A stretch of 64,000 bases of DNA from Floccularia luteovirens. Taxonomy: Eukaryota > Basidiomycota > Agaricomycetes > Agaricales > Squamanitaceae. The translations under genes and the position numbers were made by a program. Shown here piece after piece: positions 9,984 through 22,403 of the stretch. The notes under the pieces are model-generated. The model did not search any database, was not told the DNA's origin, and saw nothing but the letters and a program-made list of their open reading frames with translations. How positions within the stretch are numbered: the stretch's first letter is position 1; every line of letters begins with the position of its first letter. The DNA is taken from positions 1,364,001-1,428,000 of the forward strand of contig VSJF01000005.1 in NCBI GenBank assembly GCA_009739215.1, in the 5' to 3' direction.

Positions 9984-12261
9984 ATGACGTCGAACTGCAT
10001 TAGCCTTGCTTTACCCGTGAGTCCAGATCATCTTTCAATTCTCAACGTTATGGTCCGGATATTGATCAGAATCATCAGAATCAGACCACCAATTTTGAAT
10101 TCACAAACTCTGTAAACGATAATCCCATTTCTGTCCACCCCAATACTCCTACCCAAGATGTGAACAATGACCGTGATGGTGAAGTCGCACAGCCGATGGA
10201 AATCACAGAAATTCCTACAGAAGCCGACATTCCAGATACAAACCACGACCGTGTGTCTGCTGCCAGTGTCGACGAGAAGTTCCCCATTGCACTTAGTTCG
10301 GGTGACATTGAAAAGTCAGCCCATATAGGCTGCACGATCACCACACCCGACCCCGACACAAATGACTCTTCCTCGGAAGAAGGTCGTGAAACAGATGTAC
10401 CTACTCAAATAACACCCAAGCAGCAGCGTACAGGATTGATACACTTCGTGACCCTGTGCTGGTGCCTTTTTGTTTACGGATTAAATGATGGGTCAACTGG
10501 ACCATTGCTACCTGCGATACAAGCAGACCACCATGTTAGTCTTCGTTATCTCCTTACAGCCTGATTCTCTTGACTCTGATTTTTCTAGGTTAGCTACTCG
10601 GTTGTCTCATTGTTATTTGTTTCGAATTGTATGGTGAGAATCCCACTGTCATAGTTCAGTAGTGCAAAATTTCACTCCATATCGTATCCAGGGATATCTT
10701 ACGGGAGCATTCATGAATATCTGGTTGAATGAGCGGTTTGGGTTCGGTAAGGTATTGTGTGATTCCACTTGCACTTTCACTTTATTCTGAATTTCGTACT
10801 TGTCTCCCACATATACTTATAATTCTAATCTTTTCGAAGCAAGGTTATTGTTGTAGGTATGCAAACAAAGTAGTTACCATAAATTTTCTAATACATTACA
10901 TTTTAGGTACAACATGTCAACTTTGTATATACGTCATCTTAAGTCCATCACCACCTTTCCCCGTAATGGTGGTAGCTTTTGCAATTGGTGGTTTGGGGTT
11001 GTCTCTGCAAGTAAGCAACTTTTGATTACATTAATATAACATTATCTAAGTTTATATGCATATGACAAAAGAGCTCACAGGCTGGTGGGTTTGTAGCGAG
11101 CGTAAAAACGGACATTCAGTCAAAACTCGGTATAATGTATGCCATGTACGGTCGGTAAACATACAGCGTTTCATGAGTTGAGCTGATGGAATTTTTGGTG
11201 TTGCAAGGTCTAGGAGCATTCACGTCACCATTTTTTGCAACCTATTTCTCGGGGAAAGTGCATTGGTCATATCACTACCTTGTACTTGCCTGCGTCAGCT
11301 TGTCAAACGTTTTGGCGTTACTCCTTGTATTTAAATTCAAATCGATGGCTAGTGAGTCCCGTACTCAGTTATATTTCCCCAACTTACGAGTCGCCGATAG
11401 CACTGCACACTGAGGCTGGACAAAACTCAACGAGCGAGAATAAGGAAATGGCAGCAGGGAGCGCATACAAACAGGTCTTGAATATACGAGCTGTGCACTT
11501 CCTCACGCTATATGCATTTGTATATATCGGAGTGGAAGTCACAATTGGTGGTAAATTTTACTTTTTATTTGTATCTTCTCAACAGTTCTGACGATAGATA
11601 GGCTGGACGGTTACTTTTATTATTAATAGACGGAATGGTGGGCACAGCGCAGGCTTCATCTCCTCTGGGTTCTTTGGTGGTAAGCCTGGTTACAATGATT
11701 CCCAATTTTGATATTATAAGAAACAATATTTATATTTCAGGGCTAACACTGGGTCGAATCGCATTGATATGGTTCAACAAACGAGTTGGAGAACGACGAA
11801 TCATGTTCATATACTGCCTTCTCTGCATCGCGTGCGTGAAACTTACAATTTGGATATTCATCGCAAACTGAATTCAATTGTCATTGGTTACAGCTTGGAA
11901 CTGACTGTATGGTTCGTCCCATCAGAGATAGAGAACGCCATAGCTGTAAACCCCATACTCATGTTGCTATCATTTGTGTGCGGTTACTCACGACCGGCCA
12001 TAGGTATCTTTAGTTGGAGCAATGTTAGGTCCGATGTATCCAATAAATGTCTCTCAAACTTCGCGAGTGGTACCAAAATCACTCCTCACGGCAAGTGTGG
12101 GATGGATCTCAGGCATCGGCGTCGCAGGATCTGCTGCTCTTCCTCTCATAACTGGATTACTCGCATCGAGGTGTGGGGTAGGCCTTTGGGCTACCCTTGG
12201 ACGTAGTTTCCGTTCCGTTTCCGTTTCCTTTCCTTCATCACATGATTCACGTTCCGATTAG
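9984..12261 (+). CDS. MFS transporter copy T1 with C-terminus altered by insertion
   Basis: Major facilitator superfamily transporter with about 12 hydrophobic segments, resembling fungal BSC6/fucose-permease-like proteins (motif YGLNDGSTGPLLPAIQ at the first membrane segment). I start at ATG 9984: exon 9984-10016 joins 10070 onward across a 53-nt intron, and the same start exists in T2. About eleven further exons stay in frame. They include SYSVVSLLFVSNC, GAFMNIWLNERFGFGK, LGAFTSPFFATYFSGK, FLTLYAFVYIGVEVTIGG and RNGGHSAGFISSGFFG. The N-terminal about 120 residues are acidic, hydrophilic and cytosolic. At 12172 an LTR-like insertion interrupts the last coding part. Translation continues into it and stops at 12261, so the final membrane helix seen in T2 is replaced by a Ser/Arg-rich tail. 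It may be impaired. Confidence 0.75.
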
Positions 12262-12523
12262 ATTAGATAACGCAATGCGTTCACGGACACATGTTTCCTT
12301 TCATATGTTTTTCCTTTGTCTCGTCTATTAGCAGTTTTCTCTAATTCTTCTCGGTTTTCATCTCTTTTTTCTCTACCTAATACTGCTCGAGCCTGTACCC
12401 GTTTTTGCGCTATACAACCATACTTTGAAGCAGTCCGAACTACTAAGAATATTAAACAATTCCTATCCCCTACCCTCCGTCACTCTCGTCCTTACCGAAC
12501 TCACAGGGGTTACCGTCCCCACA
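12172..12523. mobile_element. 352-bp TG...CA insertion, probable solo LTR
   Basis: Aligning T1 with T2 and T3 shows this block inserted into one exon. It begins TGTGGGG and ends with the inverted copy CCCCACA. It is flanked by GAGG on both sides (12168-12171 and 12524-12527), a target-site duplication; read one base differently, the duplication is GAGGT and the end is GTGGGG. TG...CA ends plus a 4-5 bp duplication fit a solo long terminal repeat. A small inverted-repeat transposon is the alternative. A short inner palindrome GGGTAG...CTACCC lies next to the left end. No coding capacity is visible. Confidence 0.7.
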
Positions 12524-12695
12524 GAGGTTCGGGATTGAAGCTTTAAATCCTTGGTTAGTCTCTTCTTTTAAATTAGACCCTAGATCTTTCAGCAATGAGT
12601 TGATGATTGTATGCAATTGTAGGGTCGTTAGTATGACATGGCTGATGGTAGTTCTTTGGGCGTGTGTTCCACGAGAGGTGAAGCGGGTGGCGTAA
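12524..12695 (+). pseudogene. Orphaned last exons of T1
   Basis: Downstream of the insertion the original end of T1 is still present: TTCGGGATTGAAGC followed by a 5' splice site, then a final exon at 12623-12695. That exon encodes VVSMTWLMVVLWACVPREVK and a stop, the same last membrane helix as in T2 and T3. It can no longer be reached from the T1 reading frame unless the insert is spliced out. Confidence 0.7.
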
Positions 12696-13489
12696 AATGG
12701 CCTGCGACGAACACTAAGGTAGAACTTGAATATTTTTGTTTTTCGTGGCCTCTCCCTTCCAGGAGAGAAATTTAGGTTCCCGTAATGACAGCTCGCGTGG
12801 AGATAGAACACTAGGAGAGATTTTAGAAAAGTTCATCTATAGCATAGAAAATTTTTGACAAAGCCAATAAAACATAGATAGATATACAAGTAAAAAGCTC
12901 TGTGCCGTGTATTATTCGATTATGACAATTAGCAGGATCATCTTAATTATGGCCACCAACTCCTGCAATGCTAGTTTTCTCACCAAGGCGAATACCAGTT
13001 TACGACTTTTGTGATCCAATCTCCTTTGACGCTACTACATGCTGTGTATCTGTTGGAGAAGGATGATTGTTTTGATCTTGAAGCAGATGGAGCTAGAACA
13101 TTACCAAGGCAGCTCACAATGAACGAAACACCGTCCAGAACTATCCGTTAGTGGATTTATTCCAATAAAAAGGTCGTGAAAGTTGGCGTTACGTCGCAGG
13201 CTATAAAATTCGGACAATAACAAAGGTGTATGTTTCCAACAAATTGGTCAAAATAGACACCAGTACAACCATATCCAATACCATTGATCAGCATTTCTAG
13301 TAGAAATGCTAATTAATAGTATTATGAATGACTTGACATGTACAGTGATTCTAGTTCGTAACTATATTAATATTATTCAGTAAGGTGAAGTGGTCAGTTA
13401 GCATTGGTAGGGAAATGTTATAGTGATGCTGTACATGTAGGTCAGTCGTCCAGAACGGATTAGAGAATTCGAAGTTTTGGTTTTGACTC
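12696..13489. repeat. Array tail repeat with hairpin, no gene
   Basis: This tail follows T1 and has a diverged partner at about 22404-23390 after T3. Shared blocks include TAAAAAGCTC, AATTAGCAGGATCATC, GAAGGATGATTGTTTTGAT and ATACCATTGATCAGCATTTC. The block near 13055-13140 resembles the 3' end and tail of the dioxygenase genes, suggesting yet another eroded D copy. An imperfect hairpin lies at about 13277-13318. A segment at about 13180-13235 matches the partner only in reverse complement. Confidence 0.6.
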
Positions 13490-13494
13490 ACCAT

Positions 13495-13935
13495 ATGGTC
13501 CCACGCTCTCCACACTTCTGATCCACCATCTGTCCAGACCCCTGCCAATACACCCGTCGCTTTTCATTATATTAACGATGGTCACACCACCTCCAACATT
13601 TACATCACACCATCAAACTCACCGCCCATTTCGTCCACCAACACGACCCATCCACAAGTATCCTTCATCAACTACTCCCCTCCTTTCCAAGCTCCTCTCC
13701 CCATTCCACTCCACCTGAATTCTTTCCCACTCTCCGCGCATTTGCAGCGTGCCACCATGAGATGGTGTGTTACAAGAAGGCGATGTTGTCATCTTTGATA
13801 ATCGGTGTGTCTTGCATGCACGTTCTGCGTTTTGGGAAAAAGAGTGTGGGGGAAGGGAAAGTCTTTCAAGTAAGCATGCAAGTGAACCGAACCGGTGCTT
13901 GAAAGGATGTTACTTGGAAGGTGAAGCTTAATAAA
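13495..13935 (+). pseudogene. Dioxygenase relic D3 (exon 2 only)
   Basis: Only part of exon 2 of the D gene survives. Recognisable pieces are CCACGCTCTCCAC-CTTCTGATCCA, the CACCTGAATTCTTTCCCAC block, the GTCTTGCATGCACGTTCTGCGTTTTGGGA block encoding the distal His motif, and the AAAGTCTTTCA insert shared with D2. Small deletions break the frame repeatedly, the first exon and the HxD motif are absent, and the C-terminus is shortened. The flanking spacer continues into T2 as in the other units. Confidence 0.75.
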
Positions 13936-15069
13936 GGATGCTTGATTTGACATGGAATATTTGCAAGGACGCTTTACAATGAAATGAAACGTCTGTTCTT
14001 GACTTCTGTTCGACTTTTCTGTATGCAGTACACAGATCAGGGACTCTTTGCTGGGAAATTCAGTCTCTGTGAAGTGCATAGAGCGCAAGTTACCAGGGAA
14101 CGAGGCAGAACTTGTTCTATCATGCCGGGGTGATGTAATATCAGATCTCTGCGTGTTTAACACTTACGACAAAACGTTGTTTCCTCCGTCTTCTAAATCC
14201 ACCAAGAACCCCATTCAAATGAAATATTGAATGTTCTGGCGCAGCATCTGACATATACGAGTGTGCAACAAAGCCTTGAGGCGACGATTCAACATAGAAT
14301 ATTGACGGTGGTGCGTACTTTCCTTCTATTGAATCTCTAACATAGCCTGAAACTTATGACACTCCAGCAAATGTGTTTTATGATCATTCTACCGACTCAT
14401 ATAGATGGATGGGATCACGATTAGGCGTGTGTAGCCGCGTTGATTGTGAGCAGTTTGACTCTGGATCTGTAGAGCCAATACTTGCACACATCTTTGCAAC
14501 GTAAGTACACTGCTGTATTTAAGATGGCCCGATGCGGCGATATGAAGCGAAACCTTCTTTATCACCATGCGCTTCGCGTATTGGTTAGGCGTGGCATTAG
14601 TTGACAGCTTTCCCACAGTTGCGCTATTATAAATTGGCGATTATGGTCGTGAACTTTGATCAGCACAGCACAGCGCTGTCAACGGAGATAGAGTAGATCA
14701 ATGTGAATATTTGTCATGGCGGAAGGAACATGGATTGTATACGACCAATCCTAAATTCACACATGAGAAGTAAGTTCACAACCTCAATTATTATCCATCT
14801 ATCACAAACGTTGGCGTGACCACTAGAACCACTGTCAGACCCTTCATCTTAATATCCAGGTACTTCATGAAAACATTCCATTAGAATTATCATTTCTCTT
14901 CAAATTTCAGCCTGTGAGCTGGTTATTTTTAAACTGTTATTTTCCGGTCCGATAATTGCAGTAATAAAATTTTTCTCTCATTAGGTCCCAGCTTTAAAGA
15001 AATCGATTACATGTCATACTTCAGTGTGAACCCCACTTCTACATTCCATCTATTTGCCTATCGAGTTCC
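13936..15069. repeat. D3-T2 spacer (array repeat)
   Basis: Second copy of the dioxygenase-transporter spacer. It matches 8880-9983 in many blocks, with scattered substitutions and small indels. No gene is seen; short minus-strand open frames at 13789-14163 only mirror the relic and its tail. The part next to 15070 probably carries the T2 promoter. Confidence 0.6.
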
Positions 15070-17459
15070 ATGACGTCAAACTCCATCAACGTTGCTTCAC
15101 CCGTGAGTCCAGGTCTTTGTTTCAACGTTGATTCCCAGTATTGGTTCGGATATTGATCTGAATCACCAGAATCAGATCAACAATCTGGAATTCACAACTT
15201 CTATAAATAATAAATCTACTTCTATCCACCCTAATACTCCTACTCAAAATACGAACAATAACCGTGATGGTGAAATCGCACACCCGATGGAAATCACAGA
15301 AATTCCGACAGAAGCCGACGTTACAGACACAAAGCACGACCATGTGTCTGCTGCTAGTGTCGACGAGAAGTTCTCCACTGCATTGAGTTCGGGTGACATT
15401 GAAAAGTCGGCCCATACACGCTGCGCGATTATCCAACCTGACCCCGACAAAATTGACTCTTCCTCGGAAAAAGGTCATAATCAAGATGTACCTATTGAAA
15501 CAATGCTCAGGCAGCAGCGCACGAGATTGATACACCTTGCGGCCCTTTGCTGGTGCCTTTTTGTTTACGGATTAAATGATGGGTCAACTGGACCACTGCT
15601 ACCTGTGATACAAGCAGACCATCGTGTTAGTCTTCTCTATCCCCTTGCAGCCTGTTTATCTTGACTCTGATTTTTCTAGGTTAGTTATTCGGTTGTCTCA
15701 TTATTATTTGTTTCGAATTGTATGGTGAGAATCCCACTATCATGGTTCAGTAATACAAAATTTCACACATACTATGCATATACAGGGAAATCTTACGGGA
15801 GCATTCATGAATATCTGGATGAATGAGCGATTTGGGCTCGGTAAGGTATTGTGGGATTCCACTTGCATCTTCACCTTATATTGAATTTCGTACTTGTCTC
15901 CCGTATCAACTTATAATCCTGGTCTTTTCGAACCAAGGTTATTGTGATAGGTGTGTAGACTAACCATTACCATAATTTTCTCTGACATATTACATCTTAG
16001 GTGCAATATGCCACCTCAGTATGTACATTATCTTAAGTCCATCACCGCCTTTCCCTGTGATGGTGGTAGCTTTTGCAATTGGTGGTTTTGGCTTGTCTCT
16101 GCAGGTAAGCAACTTCTCATTACATTACTATGACGTTATTCAAGTTTATATGCGTATGACAAAAGAACTCACAAGCTGGTGGGTTTATAGCGAGTGTAAA
16201 AACTGATATGCAGTTAAAACTTGGCATAATGTATGCCGCTTACGGTAAGTGCATAGACCGCGTTTTCATCAAGTGATGTAAATTGATTATGGAATTTTAT
16301 TTCTACATATTGGTGTTGCAAGGCCTAGGAGCATTCACGTCACCATTTATTGCAACCTATTTCTCGGGGAAAGTACATTGGTCATATCACTACCTTGTAA
16401 TTGCCTGCTTTAGTTTGTCAAATGTTTTGGCATTACTTCTTGTATTTAAACTCAAACCGATGGCTAGTGAGTCTCGTAATCAGGTTTTATCTTCCAAGCT
16501 TACAAGTCGTCGATAGCACTGCTCGCTGAGGCTGGACAAAACCAAAACTCAATGAGCGAGAATAAACAAGTATCAACAGGGAGCATATACAAGCAAGTCT
16601 TGACTATACGAGCTGTTCACTTTCTTACGCTGTTTGCATTCGTATATGTCGGAGTGGAAGTCACAATTGGTGGTAAATTCAACTTTTTATTTATTTGTAT
16701 CTTGTCTACGGTTCTGACCATAGATAGGCTGGACGGTTACTTTTATAATTCATCAACGGAATGGCGGCCACAGCGCAGGTTTTATCTCATCTGGGTTCTT
16801 TGGTGGTAAGTCTAGTCATAGTAATTAACAGTGTCTATACGAGATGAAACAATATCTATTTCTTAGGCCTAACACTGGGTCGTGTCGCATTGATGTGGTT
16901 TAACAAACTAGTCGGGGAACGGCGTGTCATGTTCATATACTGCCTTTTTTGCATCGCGTGCGTGAATCTTACAATTTACACATTCATCGCAATCTGAACT
17001 CAACTCTCTCATTTCTCACAGCATTGAACTGACTGTATGGCTCGTCCCATCAGAGATAGAGAACGCCATAGCTGTAAATCCCATGCCCATGTCACCATCG
17101 TTGTGTGCTGTTACTCATCACCAGCCTTAGGTGTCTCTAGTTGGAGTGATGTTAGGTCCGATGTACCCAATAATTGTCTCTCAAACTTCACGAGTGGTAC
17201 CAACATCACTGCTCCCAGCAAGTGTGGGATGGATCTCGGGTATTGGTGTCGCAGGATCTGCTGTCCTTCCCCTCATAACTGGGTTACTTGCATCGAAGTT
17301 TGGGATTGAGGCTTTAAATCCTTGGTTAGTCAAATTTTTCAAATCTCTACCATGAGTTGATGATTATAACTTATATGAAATGATAGGGTCGTTTCTATGA
17401 CATGTCTGATGATAGTTCTTTGGGCGTGTGTTCCACGAGAGGTGAAGCAGGTGGTGTAA
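15070..17459 (+). CDS. MFS transporter copy T2, intact
   Basis: The only T copy that reads from start to stop with no defect. The first exon begins at ATG 15070 (MTSNSINVASP) and splices, with a GTGAGT donor, into NQINNLEFTTS. About thirteen exons follow in frame. They carry CLFVYGLNDGSTGPLLPV, LTGAFMNIWMNERFGLGK, FAIGGFGLSLQ joined to NSQAGGFIASVK, LGAFTSPFIATYFSGK, VGVEVTIGGWTVTFIIHQR, SAGFISSGFFGGLTLGR and VGEMR-type loops. The last helix is VVSMTCLMIVLWACV before PREVKQVV and the stop. The N-terminal cytosolic part of about 110 residues is rich in acidic and Ser residues. The family is proton-coupled or facilitative MFS with unknown substrate. It is downstream of dioxygenase relic D3, and its intact dioxygenase partner is now D1 or D2. 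Confidence 0.85.
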
Positions 17460-18126
17460 ATACCATCATGGCCTGCGAGGTAGAACATCGTTGTCTTTGG
17501 TGATTTCCTCTGTCCAGGAGAGAATTTAGGTTCTGTAATGACAAGTTATGTGGAAATAGAACATTAGAAGAGAATCAGTAAAGTTCATCTATAGCATAGA
17601 TAAATTTTGATAAAGCAAATAAAACATGTATATACCAACTACAACGACCAGCATACATAGTAAAAAGCTCTTATACATACTTTGAACGAAAGGTTATGGG
17701 ATTCCGTGTATTATCCGATTATAGCAACATATGCTCCGAGTCACCTGGGCTTGGCCCTATATAGGAACACTTGGCTCGTATGTGCAGAACAGGATACGCT
17801 ACTAAGATGTCTCCCTCGGGGAAATAACAAATTGTTAGCTTTCAGAAAACTATGACAACTACTCCGATGTAACAAGAGATATGGGAACTGCATTAGAACG
17901 ACATGATGGATTTGAGCGGGGAGGCTGGGATGGAAGATCCATTATACGGGAGATGAGATGAGAAGGAGGCCCTGGGTTTGTTTTCGGGACTACAGAGAAG
18001 AGTTCAATAATAGGATGAAAAAGACATAAGAACGTACAGCGATGGAGGTGAACTGCAGAGGTCGATGAAACAGGTTTATTATAAATAACAAAACAGTAAA
18101 ATATTTATTTATTTATTTAAACCAAC
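17460..18126. repeat. T2-D4 spacer and D4 promoter copy
   Basis: Tail of T2 followed by a copy of the D promoter. At 17745-17860 the sequence matches 7225-7350 (AGGAACACTTGGCTCG, GCAGAACAGGATACGCTACT, TCTCCCTCGGGG). This shows that the junction with the WD40 relic was already present when this unit was copied. From 17865 it matches the D1 and D2 promoters up to the AACAGTAAAATA leader. No gene seen. Confidence 0.6.
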
Positions 18127-18928
18127 CATTCTCTGTCCTCCCATTCCATTACACTCAAAGACACTTCTACTCATCGATTCCCTTCATCCGGCTCAGACAC
18201 GCTTGTCCAGCTCCACAATCTGTCCATCCTAGTATCCGTCAGAAACTATTTCTCTTCCATATGGCATTCGTCCAGCACCAAATTGTATCCGTACTTCCCA
18301 AGCTGGCTTCCACATAACCTAGGACGATGGCCACAAATCTTCCTGCTACGTCAGCAAATGAAACTCAAGGGCAATAATAATTAGCAACATGTCCAATGGT
18401 GGAACTTCCATCTTTTCAGATGCCTTACGCGCGTCCCACGCTCTCCACGCTTCTGATCCAAAATCTTTCTAGACTCTTGCCAATACACTTGTCGCCTATT
18501 AACAATGGTCACCACCTCTATCATCTACATCCCTCCAGCGAACTCACCCATTTCTAGTCCCTCTCATCCACCAACACGACCCATCCACAAGTATCCCATA
18601 TCAACTAATCTCCTCCTTTCCAAGCTCCTCTCCCCATCTCCACTCCACCTGAATTCTTTCCCACTCCGCGCATTTTCAGCGCGCCTCCATGAGGATAGTG
18701 TATAGCTTGAATATATATTACAAGAAAGGGATGCTGTCATCTTTGATAATGGCGTGTTTTGCATGCACGTTCTACGTTTTGGGAAAAGGAGAGTGGGGAA
18801 AGGGAAAGTCTTTTAAGTAACTATGCAAGTGCACCGAATCAGTGGTTGTAAGGATGTTATTTGGACGCTGATGGATTACTTGATCGTTACAGAATGCTGC
18901 GTACCAGGTTGAAGAAGGATGCTTGATT
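18127..18928 (+). pseudogene. Dioxygenase relic D4
   Basis: Homologous to D1 and D2 but clearly dead. The start codon is deleted: the leader runs straight into the TTCTCTGTCCTCCCATTCCAT block. Indels break the first exon, and most of it after about 18340 is missing. The intron flank (AAACTCAAGGGCAATAATAATTAG) survives, followed by a gapped exon 2 to about 18928. The exon 2 end retains the CATGCACGTTCTACGTTTTGGGA distal-His block and the D2-type insert. The HxD region is lost. Confidence 0.8.
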
Positions 18929-20137
18929 TGACATGAAATATCTGCAAGGACGACTTACAATGGAATGAAACGTCTAGGATTTATGTGAACATACCTCGCT
19001 TTGTTGTATGAAATGAGTACTGTCATATTCGTCACGGGTTGCTCGAGGACATCAGTGATACTGACTCGTTCTCGGCTTCTGTTCAATTTCTCTGTATACA
19101 ATACACAATCTAGGTACTTTCTTTGCTGGGAAATTCAGTCCATGTGAAGTGCATAGAGCGCAACTTACCGGGCAACGAGGCAGAAGTTCTAAAGCTTCTA
19201 TCATATCAGATCTCTGCGTGTTTAACAGTTATGACAAAACGTTGTTTCCTCTGTCTTCTAAATCCACCAAGAACCCCACTCAAATGAAATACTAAATCTT
19301 CTGGAGCAGCAGCATCTAATACATACTATGAATGTGTAACAAAGCCGTGAGGCGACGATTCAAGATTAAAAATATTGACGGTGGCGCGTACTTTCCTACT
19401 ATTGAATTTCTGACATAGCCTGAAACTTATGACATTCTATAGAAATTGTGTCTTCGTGAACATACTACCGATTAGTGTAGATGTTGGGATCACGATTGGG
19501 TGTGGTAGCCGCGTTGATTGTGAGCATTTTGACTCCGGATCTGAGAGCTAATACTTACATACAGTACTTTGCAACGTAATTAAGCAGAGCACACTATATT
19601 TATAGTAGCCTAATATAGCAGTATGAAGCGAAAGCTTCTTTACCACACACCTCCTATATTTGTCAGGCGTTTCGTCAATTGACAGCTCTTCAACAGTTCC
19701 ACTGTTATAAATTGGCGATTATGGTCGTGAACCTTGATCAGCACACCACAGCGCTGTCAACGGAGTTAGAGTAGATCAATGTGCATATTGGTCAACCAGT
19801 CACGGGGGAAGGAACATTGATTGTATGCGACCAATCCTAAAACAAATACATACATGAGAAGTGAGTTCACACCATCAATTGTTATCCATCTATCACAAAT
19901 ATTAACGCGACTACAAGAACCACTGTCAAACCCTTCATCTTAGTACTTCATGAAAACATTCCATTAGAATTACGATTTCTCTTCAAATTTCAGCCTGTGA
20001 GTTGATTATTTTTAAACGGTTCTTTTTCCGGTCCGATAATTGTACTACCTATCTTTTCTCTGATTCAGTCCCAGCTTTATTACATGCTATACTTCAATGT
20101 GAACACACCTCCTGTATCCCGTCTGTTGGCCTATCGA
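18929..20137. repeat. D4-T3 spacer (array repeat)
   Basis: Third copy of the dioxygenase-transporter spacer, matching 8900-9983 and 13960-15069. No gene is seen. It includes GCGTGTTTAACAGTTA, ATACTTACATAC and the CTTCAAATTTCAGCCTGTGAG block at about 19981-20001. Confidence 0.6.
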
Positions 20138-22403
20138 GTCGAACTCCATTAGCCTTGCTTTACCCGTGGGTCCAGATCATTGTTTCAACGTTCAATTGTA
20201 ATTCCAAGTATTGGTCCGAATATTGATCTGAATCACCAGAATCAGACCAACAATATCTCACACCCGATGGAGATCACAGAAATTTCGACAGAGGTCAACA
20301 TTTCCAGACAAAAAGCACGACCATTTGTCTGCTGTCAGTGTCGACAAGAAGTTCTCCATTGCATTTAGTTCGGGTGACATTGAAAAGTCGGCTCGTTCAA
20401 GGCTGCACGATCACCCGACCCGACCCCGACACAAATGACTCTTCCTCGAAAAAAGGTCGTGAACAAGATGTACCTATTGAAATCATGCACAAACAGCAGC
20501 GCACGAGATTGATACACTTTATGATCTTGTGCTGGTGCAATTTTATTTACGGATTAAATGATGGGTCAACTGGACCATTGCTACCAGTGATACAAGCAGA
20601 CCATCACGTTAGTGTTTGCTATCCCCTCACAGTTAGTTTCTCTTGACTGTGATTTTTCTAGGTTAGTTATTCGGTTGTCTCATTGTTATTTGTTTCGAAT
20701 TGTGTGGTGAGCGTCCCACCATGATTGTTCAGTAGTACAAAATTTCACTTCAAATTATATAGGGAAATCTTACGGGAGCATTCATGAATATCTGGATGAA
20801 CGAGAGGTTTGGGTTCGGTAAGGTATTGTGGGATTCCAATTACACCTTCGTTTTATACTGAATTTCGTACTTGTCTCCCGCATCGACTTGTAATCATTGG
20901 TCTTTTCGAGGCAAGGTTATTGTGATAGGTATGCAAACCAAACAATTACCATAATTTTCTCTGATACACTACGTTTTAGGTGCAATGTGCAACCTCTGCA
21001 TGTATGTCATCTTAAGTCCATCACCGCCTTTCCCAGTACTGGTGGTAGCCTTTGCAATCGGTGGTTTTGGGTTGTCTCTGCAGGTAAGCAAGTTTTTATT
21101 ACATTACTATGAGGTTAATTAAATTTATTCTCGTACGACAAAAGAACTCACAAGTTGGTGGGTTTATAGCGAGTGTAAAAACGGATATGCAGTTAAAACT
21201 CGGTATAATATATGGCATTTCCGGTAAGATGCACTGAGTTAAACTGAAGAAAATTTCTGAATTGGCGTTGCAAGGCCTAGGAGCATTCACGTCACCATTT
21301 ATTGCAACCTATTTCTCGGGGAAAGTACATTGGTCATACCACTACCTTGTACTTGCCTGCTTTAGTTTGTCAAACATTTTGGCATTACTTCTTGTATTTA
21401 AACTTAAACCGATGGCTAGTAAGTCCTATAACCAGTTTTATATGCTTAACTTACAAGTCGTCGATAGAATTACACGCTGAGGCCGGACAAGACTCGACGA
21501 GCGAGAATAAAGACGTAGCATCAGGGAGCACATACAAACAGATCTTGAATATACGAGCTGTGCACTTCCTCACACTATTTGCATTTGTATATATTGGAGT
21601 GGAAGTCACAATTGGTGGTAAATTCTTTTTATTTGTATCTTGTCTACGGTTCTGACCATAGATAGGCTGGGCAGTTACTTTTGTAATTCACCAACGGAAT
21701 GGTGGCCACAGCGCAGGTTTCATCTCCTCTGGGTTCTTTGGTGGTAAGCCTGGTCATCATAACTTCCAATTTCTATACGACATAAAACAAAATCTATATT
21801 TCAGGCCTAACACTGGGTCGTATAGCATTGATATGGTTTAACAAACGAGTTGGAGAACGACGAGTCATGTTCATATATTGCCTTCTCTGCATCGCGTGCG
21901 TGAACCTTACAATTTACACATTCATCGCAAATTAAACTGAACTCTGTCATTGCCCACAGCTTAGAATTGACTGTATGGCTCGTCCCATCAGAGATAGAAA
22001 ATGCCATAGCTGTAGGATCGATATCTGTATTGCCGTCACCTGTGTGCTCTTACTTATCACCAGCCTTAGGTGTCTCTAGTTGGAGCAATGTTAGGTCCGA
22101 TGTACCCAATAATTATCTCTCAAACTTCGCGAGTGGTACCAACATCACTCCTCACGGCAAGTGTGGGATGGATCACAGCTATTGGTATCACAGGATCTGC
22201 TGTTCTTCCTCTCATAACTGGGCTACTTGCATCAAGGTTTGGGATTGAGGCTTTAAATCCTTGGTTAGTCAATTTTTAAATTTCAGTCTAGATATTTCAG
22301 CAAAGGGTTGATGATTGTATGAAATGATAGGGTCGTTTCTATGACGTGTCTGATGGTAGTTCTTTGGGCGTGTGTTCCACGAGAGGTGAAGCAGGTGGTG
22401 TAA
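20138..22403 (+). pseudogene. MFS transporter copy T3, start codon lost
   Basis: Third T copy. The ATG used by T1 and T2 is removed by a small deletion (TTCCATGAC missing before GTCGAACTCC), the first donor site is changed to GTGGGT, and two indels shift the frame in the hydrophilic N-terminus (about 20300 and 20395). From about 20400 to the stop at 22401-22403 all membrane exons remain in frame with intact splice sites, including YGLNDGSTGPLLPV, FGLSLQ, FTSPFIATYFSGK, VEVTIGGWAVTFVIHQ and the last helix. A downstream in-frame ATG at 20485 (MHKQQRTRL) lies just before the first helix. A shortened but complete 12-helix transporter could therefore still be made. I call it a pseudogene because the conserved start is gone. 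Confidence 0.65.

Noticed and set aside
15128..15664. TTG/GTG-started frames as transporter starts (also at 10160)
   Set aside because: Fungal genes start with ATG; an upstream ATG exon with a GTGAGT donor joins in frame in both T1 and T2.
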